This document shows, in pieces, positions 50,701 to 59,100 of a DNA stretch of 64,000 nt. Source of the stretch: Jaenimonas drosophilae (Eukaryota > Euglenozoa > Kinetoplastea > Trypanosomatida > Trypanosomatidae); the NCBI GenBank assembly GCA_030849065.1, contig JASAON010001655.1, positions 1 to 64,000 of the forward strand. Direction: 5' to 3'. Positions within the stretch are counted from its first letter, which is position 1. Each line of letters opens with the position of its first letter. The position numbers were made by a program, and so were the translations under genes. Under the pieces are notes generated by a model, which made no database searches, had not been told where the DNA came from, and saw nothing but the letters and a program-made list of their open reading frames with translations.

Positions 50701-53700
50701 TCGGTGGGGAAACCCGCAGATGTCACACTCTACAACAGCCAGGACTCCGATCTTCCTCAGTGCCTGGAGAACGCCTCACCAGCAGTGGCTCGGCGGCCTA
50801 CACCAACACCGACTCCCCGCTTGCATTCCCCAACCCCTATGCGGGTGCTATCGGAGTCTGCCTTTGGCTCCGTGTCTGCCCCCAGCCTCGCATCGCCCTA
50901 CGCCGAGCGGGCTGCGGTGGGCATGCCCGAAGATGTCGCGCTCTATAACAGCGAGGATTCACAGCTGCCAGAGTGCCTGCTGAACCCCAAGACAGAGGAT
51001 GCTCCAGCCATGGCGCCTTCCGCCCGCTCCAGCATCGAGGAGCCCCCGCTGGCGACCATCAATCGCCGCACTCATGCACCGACGTCTCAGCCCTCTACGG
51101 AGAAGCGCCGCAAGTCGCTTACCATCTCCGAGTTCTTCACGGACCACCGCGTCAAGCTGGAGGGCCCCCTCTGGGGTATCGTCCTGGACAAGAAGGCCGA
51201 TCTCCTCAAGCGTGCCTTCGTCACCGACCTGGTGTGTGCCGCACCCATCGAGTCTGATGCGGTCCACCACGTTAGCTTCGCCCTGGGCAGTCTGGTGGCC
51301 GACTTCACCATTCACCATCCTTTCCCCCAAAAGGCAAAGGAAGAGCTGCAGCGTGCATTTGACGGTAACTTCAATGCCTATCACTATCCTGAGACCTGGA
51401 AGCTATATGAGTCAGGTGCAGATGGTAAGGCCGCGGAGATGGCCAAGGAGCCGAGCAAGGTGATGAGTGCGAAGAGCTCAGTGGCTATAGAGCGTAGCCA
51501 GACTGATCGCCAGTCGAGCTCACGGCGCTCCGTGCTTAAGCCAGAAAGCCGCCAGAGCTCTGCCATCATGGAAGACGCTCAGGAGGCTCGTGCCTCTGCC
51601 AAGAAGAGCCGTGCACTAAGCGCCAAGAGCAGCGCCGACAAGGAGTTGGTACGGATGAGTGGTGAGGCCGATTCCCGTCGTGCTTCTCCTCGGATCTCCA
51701 CAAAGAAGAGCCGCGCCTTAAGTGTGGCCAGCAGCCGATCCACACGGGCGCCCGATGAGGTCAACATGATGAGTGACACGGAGGAAACCACGCAGACGGC
51801 GACAACCACCCCCGCTCAGTCGACGCGTCTGTCGAAGCACCAGGGACGGCCCATGGGTAGCGTCGCTAGCAGCCATGCCCCAGAGCACCGCGCATCCGAC
51901 GATGATGATGAGTTCACGCCACAGGTGTCCACACGCATGTCAGCAAGGAAGAGCCGAGCAATGAGCGCAAAGAGCGAGAATGCCTCGGAGCCTGATGAGG
52001 TTCAGTTGGTGGATGGTGCCCATACTCCAATGGCGTCGACCCGCCGCTCTACGAAGAAGAGCCGTGTGTTGAGTCCTCACAGCGACACAACAAGGGAGCC
52101 AGAGTCGGTGCAGCAGTGCGATTCCGATCAGGTCGCAACTGCCAGTGGATCGGCGAATCTATCGGCGAAGAAGAGCCGGGCTATGGGAAGTGTCGTCAGC
52201 AGCCATGCTCCCGAGCATCATGCCGCTGATGAGGATGACGAGTACACTCCTCAGGCCTCTGCCCGCCTCTCTGCGAAGAAGAGCAAAGCGATGAGCGCCA
52301 GGAGCAGCGTTCAGGCTGAGCCAGAAGAAATGCGCATGTCGGATGATGCGTACACACCACGAGCCTCTCCCCGTCTGTCGACGAAGAAGAGCCGCGCCAT
52401 GAGCGCAAAGAGCGAGAATGCCTCGGAGCCCGATGAGGTTGAAATGGCAGATGAGGCTCGCACCCCCAAGGCGTCGGCCATTCGTTCTGCAAAGAAGAGC
52501 CGCGCCATGAGTGCCAAGAGCGAGGCAGCTTCTGAACCCGATGTGGTTGAAATGGCAGAGGACGCCCGTTCACCGAAGGCCTCTGCCAGACTCTCTGCCC
52601 AGAAGAGTCAAGCGATGAGTGCCAAGAGCAGCGCACACGGTAAGCCGGCAGAGGCGGAGTTAACTGAGAAGCATTCCCCACGAGCCTCACCCTACCTCTC
52701 GGCAAAGAAGAGCCGCGCGCTCAGCAGCCACTCAGTTCGAGACCCAGAGGACGCAATCATGGAAGATGCCCCCGAGTCGAATCCAGCTATTGCTTCACGT
52801 GGTGGCAGCCGGCGGAGCAGCGTTGCTGCAGTTCCGAAGACAGCGGTGGACACTTCTGCCGTCAAAGCAGCTGGTGCACCATCCACGTTCCTTGTTGGCT
52901 TCCTTGGCCACTTCTGGCCGCTCGTGGTTATTGAAGAGCGCAATGCCGTTATTCGCGATTTCATGGAGGACACTGAGGAGGCGCTCGGCTACCGAGCACA
53001 GAAGCTGGAGAAGATACAGTACGTGGACAAGAAGGGCGATCTCGTCGTATCGGTGAAGGTTACCCCTTCAGAGGTGATGAACCGAGCTGAGGTTGACCTT
53101 ATTCTTCGCAATGCACCGTACCGCCGTATGTGGAATCGCTACTTTGAGGTGATGAAGTCGAAGAAGGAGGGTACCCTGAAGGAGCAGCGCGAGGTTAGTT
53201 CAGGCAACGCAACCACATTCCACCGCGTTGGTTTTGTTGGAAAGCGATGGAGCCGTCTTCTTCGCTCCGGAGAGGAGCGCTTCCGCTATGCCTTCAAGAC
53301 AGAAACTGCCTCCGCCCTCAACATCTCCATCAAGAGCGTCCGCATCGTGGAGTACATTGCACAGGAGCGCGGTGATATTATTGTGGACTTCTACACCACC
53401 CACCCTGTCTCTACTCCGGAGGCAGAGGTGGACACGGAGCTAGTGCGCCATCCTTACTACCGCGTATGGGAGCTCTATGGCAGTCCAGATAAGCAGCTTG
53501 GTGGTAACAGTCGTCCCTCTGCCTCCCACACTAGTGGTGGCGCTGCTAGTGGAGAGAACGGACGTCCGTCTCGGTCTGATGTATCTCCCAGGGGGAAGAA
53601 GCGCGGTGCGGGAAGCAGCAGAGCCGCTCCCACAGCAAGCTCCCGATACTCAGGTGCCCAGTCTAACGAACACAGCTCTACCTCACTACCCGCCCAGGAA

Positions 53701-53814
53701 GGGGTTGCGTTGCCGCGTATCCCCTCAAAGAAGCGACCGTCCCCTCCAGAGAAGACCAAGAAGAAGTCTACCAATCGGAATGCTACTCGGGAGGCCCTTC
53801 CCTCCATTCACTAG
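44713..53814 (+). CDS. Giant multi-domain protein with twelve FAZ1-type-like domains
   Basis: 3033 aa, intact. A domain of 85-95 residues recurs about 12 times, at roughly 11-105, 124-214, 243-334, 346-436, 601-687, 698-782, 801-891, 895-980, 992-1080, 2141-2236, 2725-2815 and 2835-2925. Its pattern is F.G..W near the start, an acidic helix with AF..D, a hydrophobic strand, and a final FP..W.LY. This resembles the conserved domain of the kinetoplastid flagellar attachment zone protein FAZ1, although I cannot run a profile search. Between the domains lie a Pro-rich segment (about 479-590), a central disordered part with 11-12 LFNS/LYNS motifs (about 1197-2079) and a basic KKSRAxSxKS repeat (about 2296-2673). 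No membrane helix or signal peptide. I infer a cytoskeletal scaffold, probably of the flagellum or cell cortex. A second giant gene with the same domain follows in tandem. Confidence 0.85.
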   Translation: MAKKPTGDAVCRTEVDFQGDGWPQVMEECLEELAATFRQCTSMALNVPEENVTNSTFREAEKQRKKEKVILGEFVLRGTSLTKEEVKQILSVCPYTEVWELYTRVTGRQPPSSVTRNIGTPSSRYECRLFFPGPEWPGILNLHEEELEKAALSDLQRSELHSHIQQVEFTFTKYGAYLNCEYVQSISKRKADDDYPILWHVDFASVWAVYNRYRQRKADGEFPPLEPLVLSGPVPPPRQGKRKEHFRLFFDGSRWSTVAHKLEAVEQHFKEDVRRLCATVNMEELSDVRLHTLSNGLEVNFDLSPKYGPIDKSAVDRELSIRKFPLTWSMYEMDTPPLVEEKETYSRHSLKFPGALWMPLLLDRSEEMHEALRADLRDALHLSHPREDVSNENFEQAFLLADFDIRRSSLRVDPEEADAILSEYDFPHLWGLYKRNRMAALENSPPRAVHVAPEPVVQRRSPTPVALRASSVKSARVITPTPEPSVREPTPTPVPSVREPTPRAPTPTPEPSEESETASVVAPTPTPSVREPTPIPPRDPTPPPAREPTPPPPVREPTPVPEPSVHSERASASVEPRSESTPQSTATPPTPAQTRALPGAHMKRFKGDMWGLCLSSKGDLLRKAFIKDVCDATGEHKKAIRNLTLEEGSLIARFDVTPARIAEEEVDPLLSTYHFRHVWSVYCSVANDILSPEEMYTEHTIPLDREMKISTHAAAAKALRRGMMEDITKSFNVAEENVVGPLLTPDGTQATVFIRHPCELTSEQIEEGIARHDFLGVRRSCPRDCCLPLAISHFPQEKTPHEVDVGVAEWREAFNGNRQNLTQAFIEDVSDATRCPFSFIEDVELHLSEDGTKLTGMFDMYYDAGCAQDVSTIIQQYRYPKTRAILDARNLRSQHCIHLRGPEWQLTVDNDRAKLEEALRADITDATSGTVVPPMHLLADAERLECRCTISHSGQFTRQEIDRQLRRGAFEKTWGVYGRGPVDCPRGESITHHRLQLEGKDWPGIIEDPRRLRMLQVAFREDVADACNVTPENVLRVNFHGEGFNCDFFIRHLGTISFDEMNRLLREGPFEKTWNLYASVQGTGDVDTSNIRSRPNDRDPSDQTPREHRGPGPSRENRQPGESRQNASQNHSTTPASSTGNTNHDEDLQEVALPLSQASDDGANRLVSDVSFFSDPLLFAGGDSQNGAPSVHEAQPVVLYNSLESSMPVCVRPHSGRCVETVLTPPAVTEESSQFMPLTEVEEDEETAMTAVAEMDRDDGVEVHKPKEVVLFNSLSTNTPIGCLRRDSPESPPLMVHRSQGLFSDESIPIDYTSTLNEEDVEVGHAGDVRLFNSPPSTPPDSTMAQPEGMSQRLADPTSTEEASGDELTARTLDSPPGEDRDDVTVSAAPITELFESIPSIPVCVLANGAKPRQVIAPDRSVDSSVSRSYATQTDRSFLQSRSLRLERQRTQELRGDSMRNSEKENEEYETYSTSSQPQQSVSEETESRREVYSRSSTGYPRSAAPTTIQSRNLSTRADTNSTRPESISLTQNTATREMRGSTQLVPESSAELDLYSYEVMDGTRQPSASSQGRRSVTLDQAPSHHLRAVAGGNATNKWTQIDEEAEEPSEESEEPSSAPLEQRAMYISGDDRIPEESVRSASVATDGPTVQAPTELQLFNSQSTAPRAMAASSSTPLFPVISSVASDRIATPLVREADGVTIAKPDDAVLFNSLASSPPKQAGNAFTPQPSATTTPRQLSPDVLSSLHSGTEGVSVAHPEEALLFNSLASAPPQRANNASPGAMAIPTRRSPVDVPETMTTRRSVSATQAPLGDVTVADQDDSVIFNSQASGVPKQADNAFTPRLASPVSTIQQSQTPDMESSHDVRAIPADDGVSVGKPSEAVLFNSQASGAPHQADNAFTPRLASPASTIQQSQTPDMESSHDVRAIPAEDGVSVGKPSEAVLFNSQSSSVPHQAANNFTPRQTPAATPSESVATMSQSTIQEIPQSLAEQGVSVGKPADVTLYNSQDSDLPQCLENASPAVARRPTPTPTPRLHSPTPMRVLSESAFGSVSAPSLASPYAERAAVGMPEDVALYNSEDSQLPECLLNPKTEDAPAMAPSARSSIEEPPLATINRRTHAPTSQPSTEKRRKSLTISEFFTDHRVKLEGPLWGIVLDKKADLLKRAFVTDLVCAAPIESDAVHHVSFALGSLVADFTIHHPFPQKAKEELQRAFDGNFNAYHYPETWKLYESGADGKAAEMAKEPSKVMSAKSSVAIERSQTDRQSSSRRSVLKPESRQSSAIMEDAQEARASAKKSRALSAKSSADKELVRMSGEADSRRASPRISTKKSRALSVASSRSTRAPDEVNMMSDTEETTQTATTTPAQSTRLSKHQGRPMGSVASSHAPEHRASDDDDEFTPQVSTRMSARKSRAMSAKSENASEPDEVQLVDGAHTPMASTRRSTKKSRVLSPHSDTTREPESVQQCDSDQVATASGSANLSAKKSRAMGSVVSSHAPEHHAADEDDEYTPQASARLSAKKSKAMSARSSVQAEPEEMRMSDDAYTPRASPRLSTKKSRAMSAKSENASEPDEVEMADEARTPKASAIRSAKKSRAMSAKSEAASEPDVVEMAEDARSPKASARLSAQKSQAMSAKSSAHGKPAEAELTEKHSPRASPYLSAKKSRALSSHSVRDPEDAIMEDAPESNPAIASRGGSRRSSVAAVPKTAVDTSAVKAAGAPSTFLVGFLGHFWPLVVIEERNAVIRDFMEDTEEALGYRAQKLEKIQYVDKKGDLVVSVKVTPSEVMNRAEVDLILRNAPYRRMWNRYFEVMKSKKEGTLKEQREVSSGNATTFHRVGFVGKRWSRLLRSGEERFRYAFKTETASALNISIKSVRIVEYIAQERGDIIVDFYTTHPVSTPEAEVDTELVRHPYYRVWELYGSPDKQLGGNSRPSASHTSGGAASGENGRPSRSDVSPRGKKRGAGSSRAAPTASSRYSGAQSNEHSSTSLPAQEGVALPRIPSKKRPSPPEKTKKKSTNRNATREALPSIH
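44743..47952 (+). repeat. N-terminal array of nine FAZ1-type-like domains
   Basis: Nine diverged copies of the 85-95-residue domain encoded in a row, with the Pro-rich linker between copies four and five. Copies share the tryptophan near the start and the closing W.LY (sixth and seventh copies lack the latter) but little nucleotide identity, so the array is old. Confidence 0.75.
46147..46480 (+). repeat. Pro-Thr-Pro rich linker with VREPTP units
   Basis: Codes for repeated VREPTPTP, VREPTPIP and PPPAREPTP units. Low-complexity spacer between domains four and five of the first giant protein. Confidence 0.85.
48299..50990 (+). repeat. LFNS/LYNS linear-motif repeats
   Basis: A motif of the form V.V..P.[DE]V.L[FY]NS..S..P occurs 11 times, with the NS core at about 48308, 48526, 48706, 49690, 49845, 50010, 50193, 50373, 50553, 50734 and 50944. 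A degenerate copy (ELFESIPSIPVCV) lies near 48890. Spacing is irregular in the first part and about 180 bases in the last. The core is conserved while the linkers differ, which suggests selection on a binding motif. Confidence 0.8.
50190..50560 (+). repeat. 180-bp in-frame tandem repeat, two near-identical copies
   Basis: Two copies of a 180-base unit (about 50198-50379 and 50380-50559) differ at only a few bases. Each codes for 60 residues including one LFNS motif and the phrase QADNAFTPRLASP. This is a recent duplication inside the older LFNS series. Confidence 0.85.
51598..52735 (+). repeat. Basic KKSRAxSxKS repeat array
   Basis: About ten to twelve copies of S.KKSRAMSAKS-like sequence separated by 25-35 acidic and Ser/Pro residues (for example ENASEPDEVEMADEARTPKA). 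Alternation of basic Ser-rich and acidic patches suggests a phosphorylation-regulated or microtubule-binding disordered segment, which is inference. Confidence 0.8.
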
Positions 53815-55677
53815 AGTGGCTGAATAGGAGTACCGGAACAGTTGGCGGCCTGTGAACGAAACAAGCCCCACCAAAACATTGAAAAAACAGCGAAAACCCA
53901 GAATACACATGTCCTCTCCTGACACTCCATTGCGCCGGTAACCACCACTCTCCCCACCTGGGACCGTGCCAGGTGGACCACTCTTTCCACCCATGTTTGA
54001 CCACCCATCGTATATAGCGCTGCTCCCTTGTTTGGGTTTCTATCTTACTCTGTTATCAGCGTTGCTTGTCCCGACGAATGTACTAGTCTGTCTGCGGCCA
54101 GTCCCGCTGAGTCATTCCCCCACTACCAAGTTTATCTGTATTTTATTTTGTTTGTTTGATTGTCGTCGTCAAATGGTCCTGAATGCCAGCCTTTGCGCTT
54201 GCAGAAGGAACAGCGTACAAACATGCCATCCAATGGCAAACTCTCTCCTGCAATTCCAATTGTACATGTATGTGGCGAGTCTCCCCCCATGTGGTGCGTG
54301 TAGTGTGCCTGTGTTGTTGAGGTATCTCTCTCTCTCTCTTCCGATGCTCCGGGCCAGGACTTGGGAGAGAGTGGGGAGACTTCTCCTCCTTTTTGCAGAA
54401 TGCAGAGGAGTGTGTCTATATCCTATATCGACCACGCCACTTACGCATGCCCATGGGTTCTGCTCCGTTCTTCGCCTGTGCTGAAAACGCACACGTGATG
54501 AGGGGCGAAGGGCTCTCTAAAAAACGCAACTAACCGAGATGTGGGCACTGCTAGACAATAACTCCAACCTGTGCTGCGTGATGAATTTTTGATTTGCGTG
54601 CCCTCAACAACCCACCCTCCCATATTCATCACGAACAGCCTGGATTCATGGCAACAACAACAACCTAGAGGTGAGGGTGGGGGTGCTTGTGTGGGGATGT
54701 GCTGGATGTCCCACAGCGGAGTGGGGAGTCATCCAGCTTACCCACTCCAAGCACTACATGCAGCTTCTAGTTCCTTCCTGCTGAGTGTGCGTGTGTGTGT
54801 GGTGAGAGAAGACACCACATGGGAGGGATAGAAGCTGCATTGAGTGGCGTTAGAACCGTGCCTCCTCTTTGTTTTACGTTTCTTTTCTATTTGGACATAC
54901 CTGCCACATCGTACACCCGATCGGGCTGCAGTGCGGCTCTTCCCACCCAGTGCTCTAGAGGAAGAGGGTGGACTGAGAATAGTGAAGTGGACCCTCTCTC
55001 TGTAGGATGTCGTGGGACCACCAGATGTGAGTTGCCATATCCCATAGCCCCTGCTCCAACACGGTTGCAGAAGGCTGTGAGAGTGTTCGATCCCAACTCA
55101 GGGGATAACTCCCCCTACCCCTCCCCCGTTCTTGATTGTTTCTGTTCCCAATCCACCTCTCCTCCATTTCTCTGGGCGATCAGCATCAACCAGCTGGAGG
55201 CCTCTTTACTGAGCGTCCCCCACAAAGACGTTTTCTGTGCGATGTTGGCTTGACGAGTGTGCGACGCCACCTTCGGCGATATGTCTCTCACTGCTTTGTC
55301 ATAATCTTTGCTGATCTTTCCCACTTTCTATCTTGTCGCATGCCAGGGCTGTGAGAAGTTCACGCACTCTTCTCATTTTTCTTTTCTTGTAGTTTTTTTT
55401 TCTCCGTGTGAAGCCGAGGAAGAACCATCCCTAGCAAGCAGGCACACCGTTTGTCCGCCGTCACACGACATATACACCCATCAAGCTGCTTTGTTTTGTT
55501 AACCGAACGCACGATAGACGCAACGGATATCCTCTTTCCCCTCCGTGTGATTGGCCAAGAAGTATTCTTCGCCATCCATCACACATAGTTACAAGAGAGA
55601 GGATTCCAGCCGCATAGATTTTTCTTCTCTTATTCCACACATCGACCCCCCCCCTCTCCTCAGCTTCATCCGCACTC
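53815..55677. other. Longest intergenic region of the window (1.86 kb)
   Basis: Open frames here (for example 53966-54484 and 54795-55253) are Leu/Ser/Cys-rich and show no family features, so I support no gene. Pyrimidine tracts occur at about 54324-54343 (CT repeat), 55374-55404 and 55621-55663. It probably holds a long 3' UTR and the 5' signals of the next giant gene. I looked for tRNA-like or snoRNA-like elements by eye and saw none I could defend. Confidence 0.5.
55646..55663 (+). promoter_or_regulatory. Strong trans-splice acceptor of the second giant gene
   Basis: A C run followed by CTCTCCTC ends in CAG (AG 55662-55663), only 14 bases before ATG 55678. An mRNA made here starts translation most naturally at 55678, not at the ATG 56070 of the long frame. 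Confidence 0.7.
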
Positions 55678-56088
55678 ATGCGTAGCGCTCTCCGTGGGGG
55701 TAATGCCCGATCTGCGCGAGATGGTCAGGCACCAACCGACAACGGCCAACTCCCCACAGCGCGTTCGGTGAAGATTGTGACGCCGCGGACCGCCGCCGCA
55801 GCTGCTCAAGGATCGAAGGTACCTCCCGTTGTGGTACCACCGCTGACACAAAACCGTGGGCCCGCTCCAATGACCTCGGCAAGGCGTGCTTCCGAGTCGT
55901 GGAGCCGCAGCCCGGCAGCTGCTGGCGGGAGCTCGTCGACCCTGAGTGGACTTCAGGCCAGGACCCCCTCCCGTCAATCATCTGGTACCGGTGAACTGCC
56001 ATCTCTCCGAACGACGAGTACCGTTGTGGGACCCCAGCGCCATGTTCTGCCAGCCTCAAAAAACGGACGATGGGGAGCGGTTTGCTAA
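55678..56088 (+). CDS. N-terminal ORF of the second giant gene (separate frame)
   Basis: 136 aa, rich in Ser, Pro, Arg, Ala and Thr, probably disordered. The strong acceptor 14 bases upstream makes its ATG the likely initiation site. It ends at TAA 56086-56088 and overlaps the start of the long frame at 56070. At 56058-56064, in its own frame, it contains A AAA AAC, a heptamer that permits -1 slippage into the long frame. I think it encodes the N-terminus of the giant protein, joined either by a real -1 frameshift or because one base is missing in the assembly. Its last residues (KNGRWGAVC) resemble the beginning of the FAZ1-type domain seen further on, which could place the true join slightly downstream of the heptamer. 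Confidence 0.6.
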   Translation: MRSALRGGNARSARDGQAPTDNGQLPTARSVKIVTPRTAAAAAQGSKVPPVVVPPLTQNRGPAPMTSARRASESWSRSPAAAGGSSSTLSGLQARTPSRQSSGTGELPSLRTTSTVVGPQRHVLPASKNGRWGAVC

Positions 56089-56115
56089 GTGCGAGCTCGC
56101 TGCTTTCTGCTCCCC
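56058..56115 (+). promoter_or_regulatory. Candidate -1 frameshift site: slippery heptamer plus stem-loop
   Basis: A AAA AAC at 56058-56064 is in the frame of the 55678 ORF. After a spacer of 7 bases, 56072-56080 (GGGGAGCGG) can pair with 56107-56115 (CTGCTCCCC) in a nine-pair, GC-rich stem with one G-T pair. The loop of 26 bases contains the TAA at 56086-56088. Heptamer, spacing and stem all match the usual -1 frameshift layout. A missing A in the run of six would give the same joined frame. Confidence 0.4.
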
Positions 56116-59100
56116 CTTTATCTGAAACTTACGCCAATGTTCCTGGATCCTCGCGCGCGGAACGGGTTGCCAGAATAACCTATGGCGAGGCCTTCATGAA
56201 GCGTTTCCGCACTATTATCGATGGTGAGAACCATGGACGCAACCGTTTGATGATTGAGTTCTTCACAAGCTACCCACGCTTCCGTGGGCCGCTGAATCAG
56301 CAACTGGCGAAGACTCACAAGCCCAAAAAGCAGTCCATCGCGGAACCGGAAGATTTTATTCTGAAGGAACGTCCACATGTGGATGATCGTGCCGATGCAG
56401 GTGAAGTTGTTGCCATCAAGCGTGGATACGTCAGCACTCTCCATTGCGTAGAATTTGAAGGTGATTTGTGGCACCTCATTATCAAGTACCGTGGTGCGGC
56501 CCTACATGCCGCCTTTGTGGCGGATGCTGCCGAGGCTGTTCGCGTCTCTCCCTCAGACATCATGAATGTGAGTTTTTCTCAGCGAAAATGCATCATCCTC
56601 TGCGACATTTATCATGCCAAGTCACTGGATCAGGAGCAGGTGGGCTGTTTCTTGGACATGTTTTCATTCCCCCGCGTGTGGAAGCTTTACCAGTCGCTGC
56701 AGCGCTTGATTCAGTACCGCTGTGCGGATGGTGATGCCTCTGCTACGCATCTGGAGCATCTAGTACACGACGTGTACGCTGGTGAACCAGACACGCCCCT
56801 CGCCATTCGTCTTCAGGAAACTGCATCCCCAGCCACCACCACAGTAAGCAAGAACGTGCATGTACTGCCACAAGCTTCATTGGTACGACCCACGCCATCC
56901 CAGAGTGGCCGCCGACGGGTTGCTGTTCCAGAAATACCGCTTATTCATTCTCAGCGCGTGTTGTTCCGCGGACCCCATTGGCAGAGCGTAGTAGCACAGC
57001 AGCCGAAGCGGCTGCGCGAGGCCTTGGTCCGAGATGGCTGCCGTGCAGCGGTTATGGCGTCAGCGGTAAGTGTTGTGCGGATGGATGCGACCAAGACTGG
57101 TCTCTCTGTTCACCTTGCACTAACCTGCCCGCCACACGTCACATTGGCCGACGTAACAGAGTGCGTGAACGACTACAACTTCCCAGAGAGTTGGATGGTA
57201 TATGACAAACAGGCTCGCGGGCTTCTGCTTACTCCTTCTCCGTCTCCTGAATCAGCTGCGACGGTGTCAAGTGCACCAACGAGGAGCTCCGCCACGGTAG
57301 CGTCCGAGTCCCTGTCGGCCTCTCCCTCTCCCGCGATGAACATGTTCTCCGCACCTCGCCAGAGCTCCACCAGCGTCAACTCTCATCAGGTTCACTTCGA
57401 TGGCGCGCGATGGGCTGACGTACTCTCCGACAACGCACCTATCTGGCGCGGCGCCTTCCGCCGCGATATTGCGGCTAGTCTGCAGTGCTCTCCCACGGAA
57501 ATTGTGGTGGAGCAGCACCACTTAGATGATCGAGGATTGATGGTGACGTTCAGCATTATGCATGCTTCTCCAGAGTGCCAGACCACTGACCAACTGCGGC
57601 CGAAGCTCCTACATGCTGCCTTCACCAACATGTGGGGTCTCTATGAAGTAGAGACCCCTGTTGCCCCCAAGCGACAGGGATATGTATCACGCCAGCAGGT
57701 TGCCGCCGTGGAGCTTTCCGATCATGGACAGGAATCTCCCATCCCTGCCGCGCTCTCCATCACTTCCGCGACAATGAAGGAAGTCACGACCCTCAATACC
57801 ACCGATACGGTGTACCTGGAGGGAGGAAACTGGGATGTGGTCATCGTGAGATGTCCAGAGGAGCTCCACGAGGCATTCGCCAGCGATGTGAGTGCAGCAC
57901 TTGAGCTTCCACCAGAGGCCCTTACCGCCTTCAAGCCCCTGTACGCAGCAGGTATGCTAACCTCCTATACCGTAGCTCACCCAAGTACTCTAACCACACG
58001 ACAGGTGCGAGATCGCATCCGCTCGCATGCCTTGCCCCGCACCTGGGAGCTCTACAAGGAAGTTTCCATGTTCATTGCTTCGAGCGAGTATGGGCGACAG
58101 AGCATGGACAGCGAGGGCTCACTGGAAACACGTGAGCTGATTCCTTCCAAGGAGAGCGGACCGCGTTCTGCAGAAGTGCGGCAGCTCCTGAGCTCCGCAC
58201 TGCAGCTCTTTGATTCAGTGACATCGGAAAGGCACTTGGTGACCCATGACCTACAGGAACCACCCCGTGAAGGGGTTCAATCGACTGAGCTGGCGGCCCT
58301 CCATGAACAACCCCTTGCATGGAGTACTTCGAATGAACTTGACGCCTCGTTACTCACAAGAAGTAGTTGGTGCGGCCGAACCACCACTCCTGAGCCATCT
58401 GTCGTCTCCCGTCACCTCCACACACTTGAGGGCGACCGATGGGATGATGTCATTGCGATGCGCAACGATGAGCTCCATGCCGCCTTTGCGGATGATGTGG
58501 CATACGCCTGTGAGATACCTCCCACGAGCGTGAAGAATATTCACGCTGATTTTGTGGATGGCCTTGTTATGAGCTACTCTGTCGTGCACCACCCATCCCT
58601 CTCCGAGGCTGCGATCAACGCAGCAGTTCAGGCGAGCCCAATGACGTGCACATGGGCACTCTACGACACAACTGGACCGTGCCTCACTCATCGACTTGAG
58701 ATGAAGCGAACCTTTCCAGGCGACCGATGGGCTGTTGTTATTGCCCGTATCCCAAATCGGGTGCGCAGCGTTTTCTGCGAAGAAACAAGCGAGTGCCTCA
58801 ACGTGCCCATTGAACATGTTGAGCTCCTTGATGTCACCACCGGCAGTCTCATTGTGGACTTCGCCGTCAACTTTCACGAACCTCGTGACGTTGACAAACA
58901 ACGCACGAAGGTGACGGCATTTGGCTACCCACGGTTGATGAGCTTGCTCCATGAACCAGAGTACAAACACGCGCCAACTGCACGGGAGCCTGTCCTCATG
59001 GGTAGGCAACCGTGGCACATTGAACAGCTTCCTCACGGGGGCCAGCACCTCCCCTCGCACCACGCGTCGCTCCGAGAGTCGGCAGAAGGCCCTACCTCTG

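Noticed and set aside
53966..54484. 172-codon + frame after the first giant gene
   Set aside because: Leu/Cys/Ser/Pro-rich translation of pyrimidine-rich sequence; no splice acceptor pattern tied to it.
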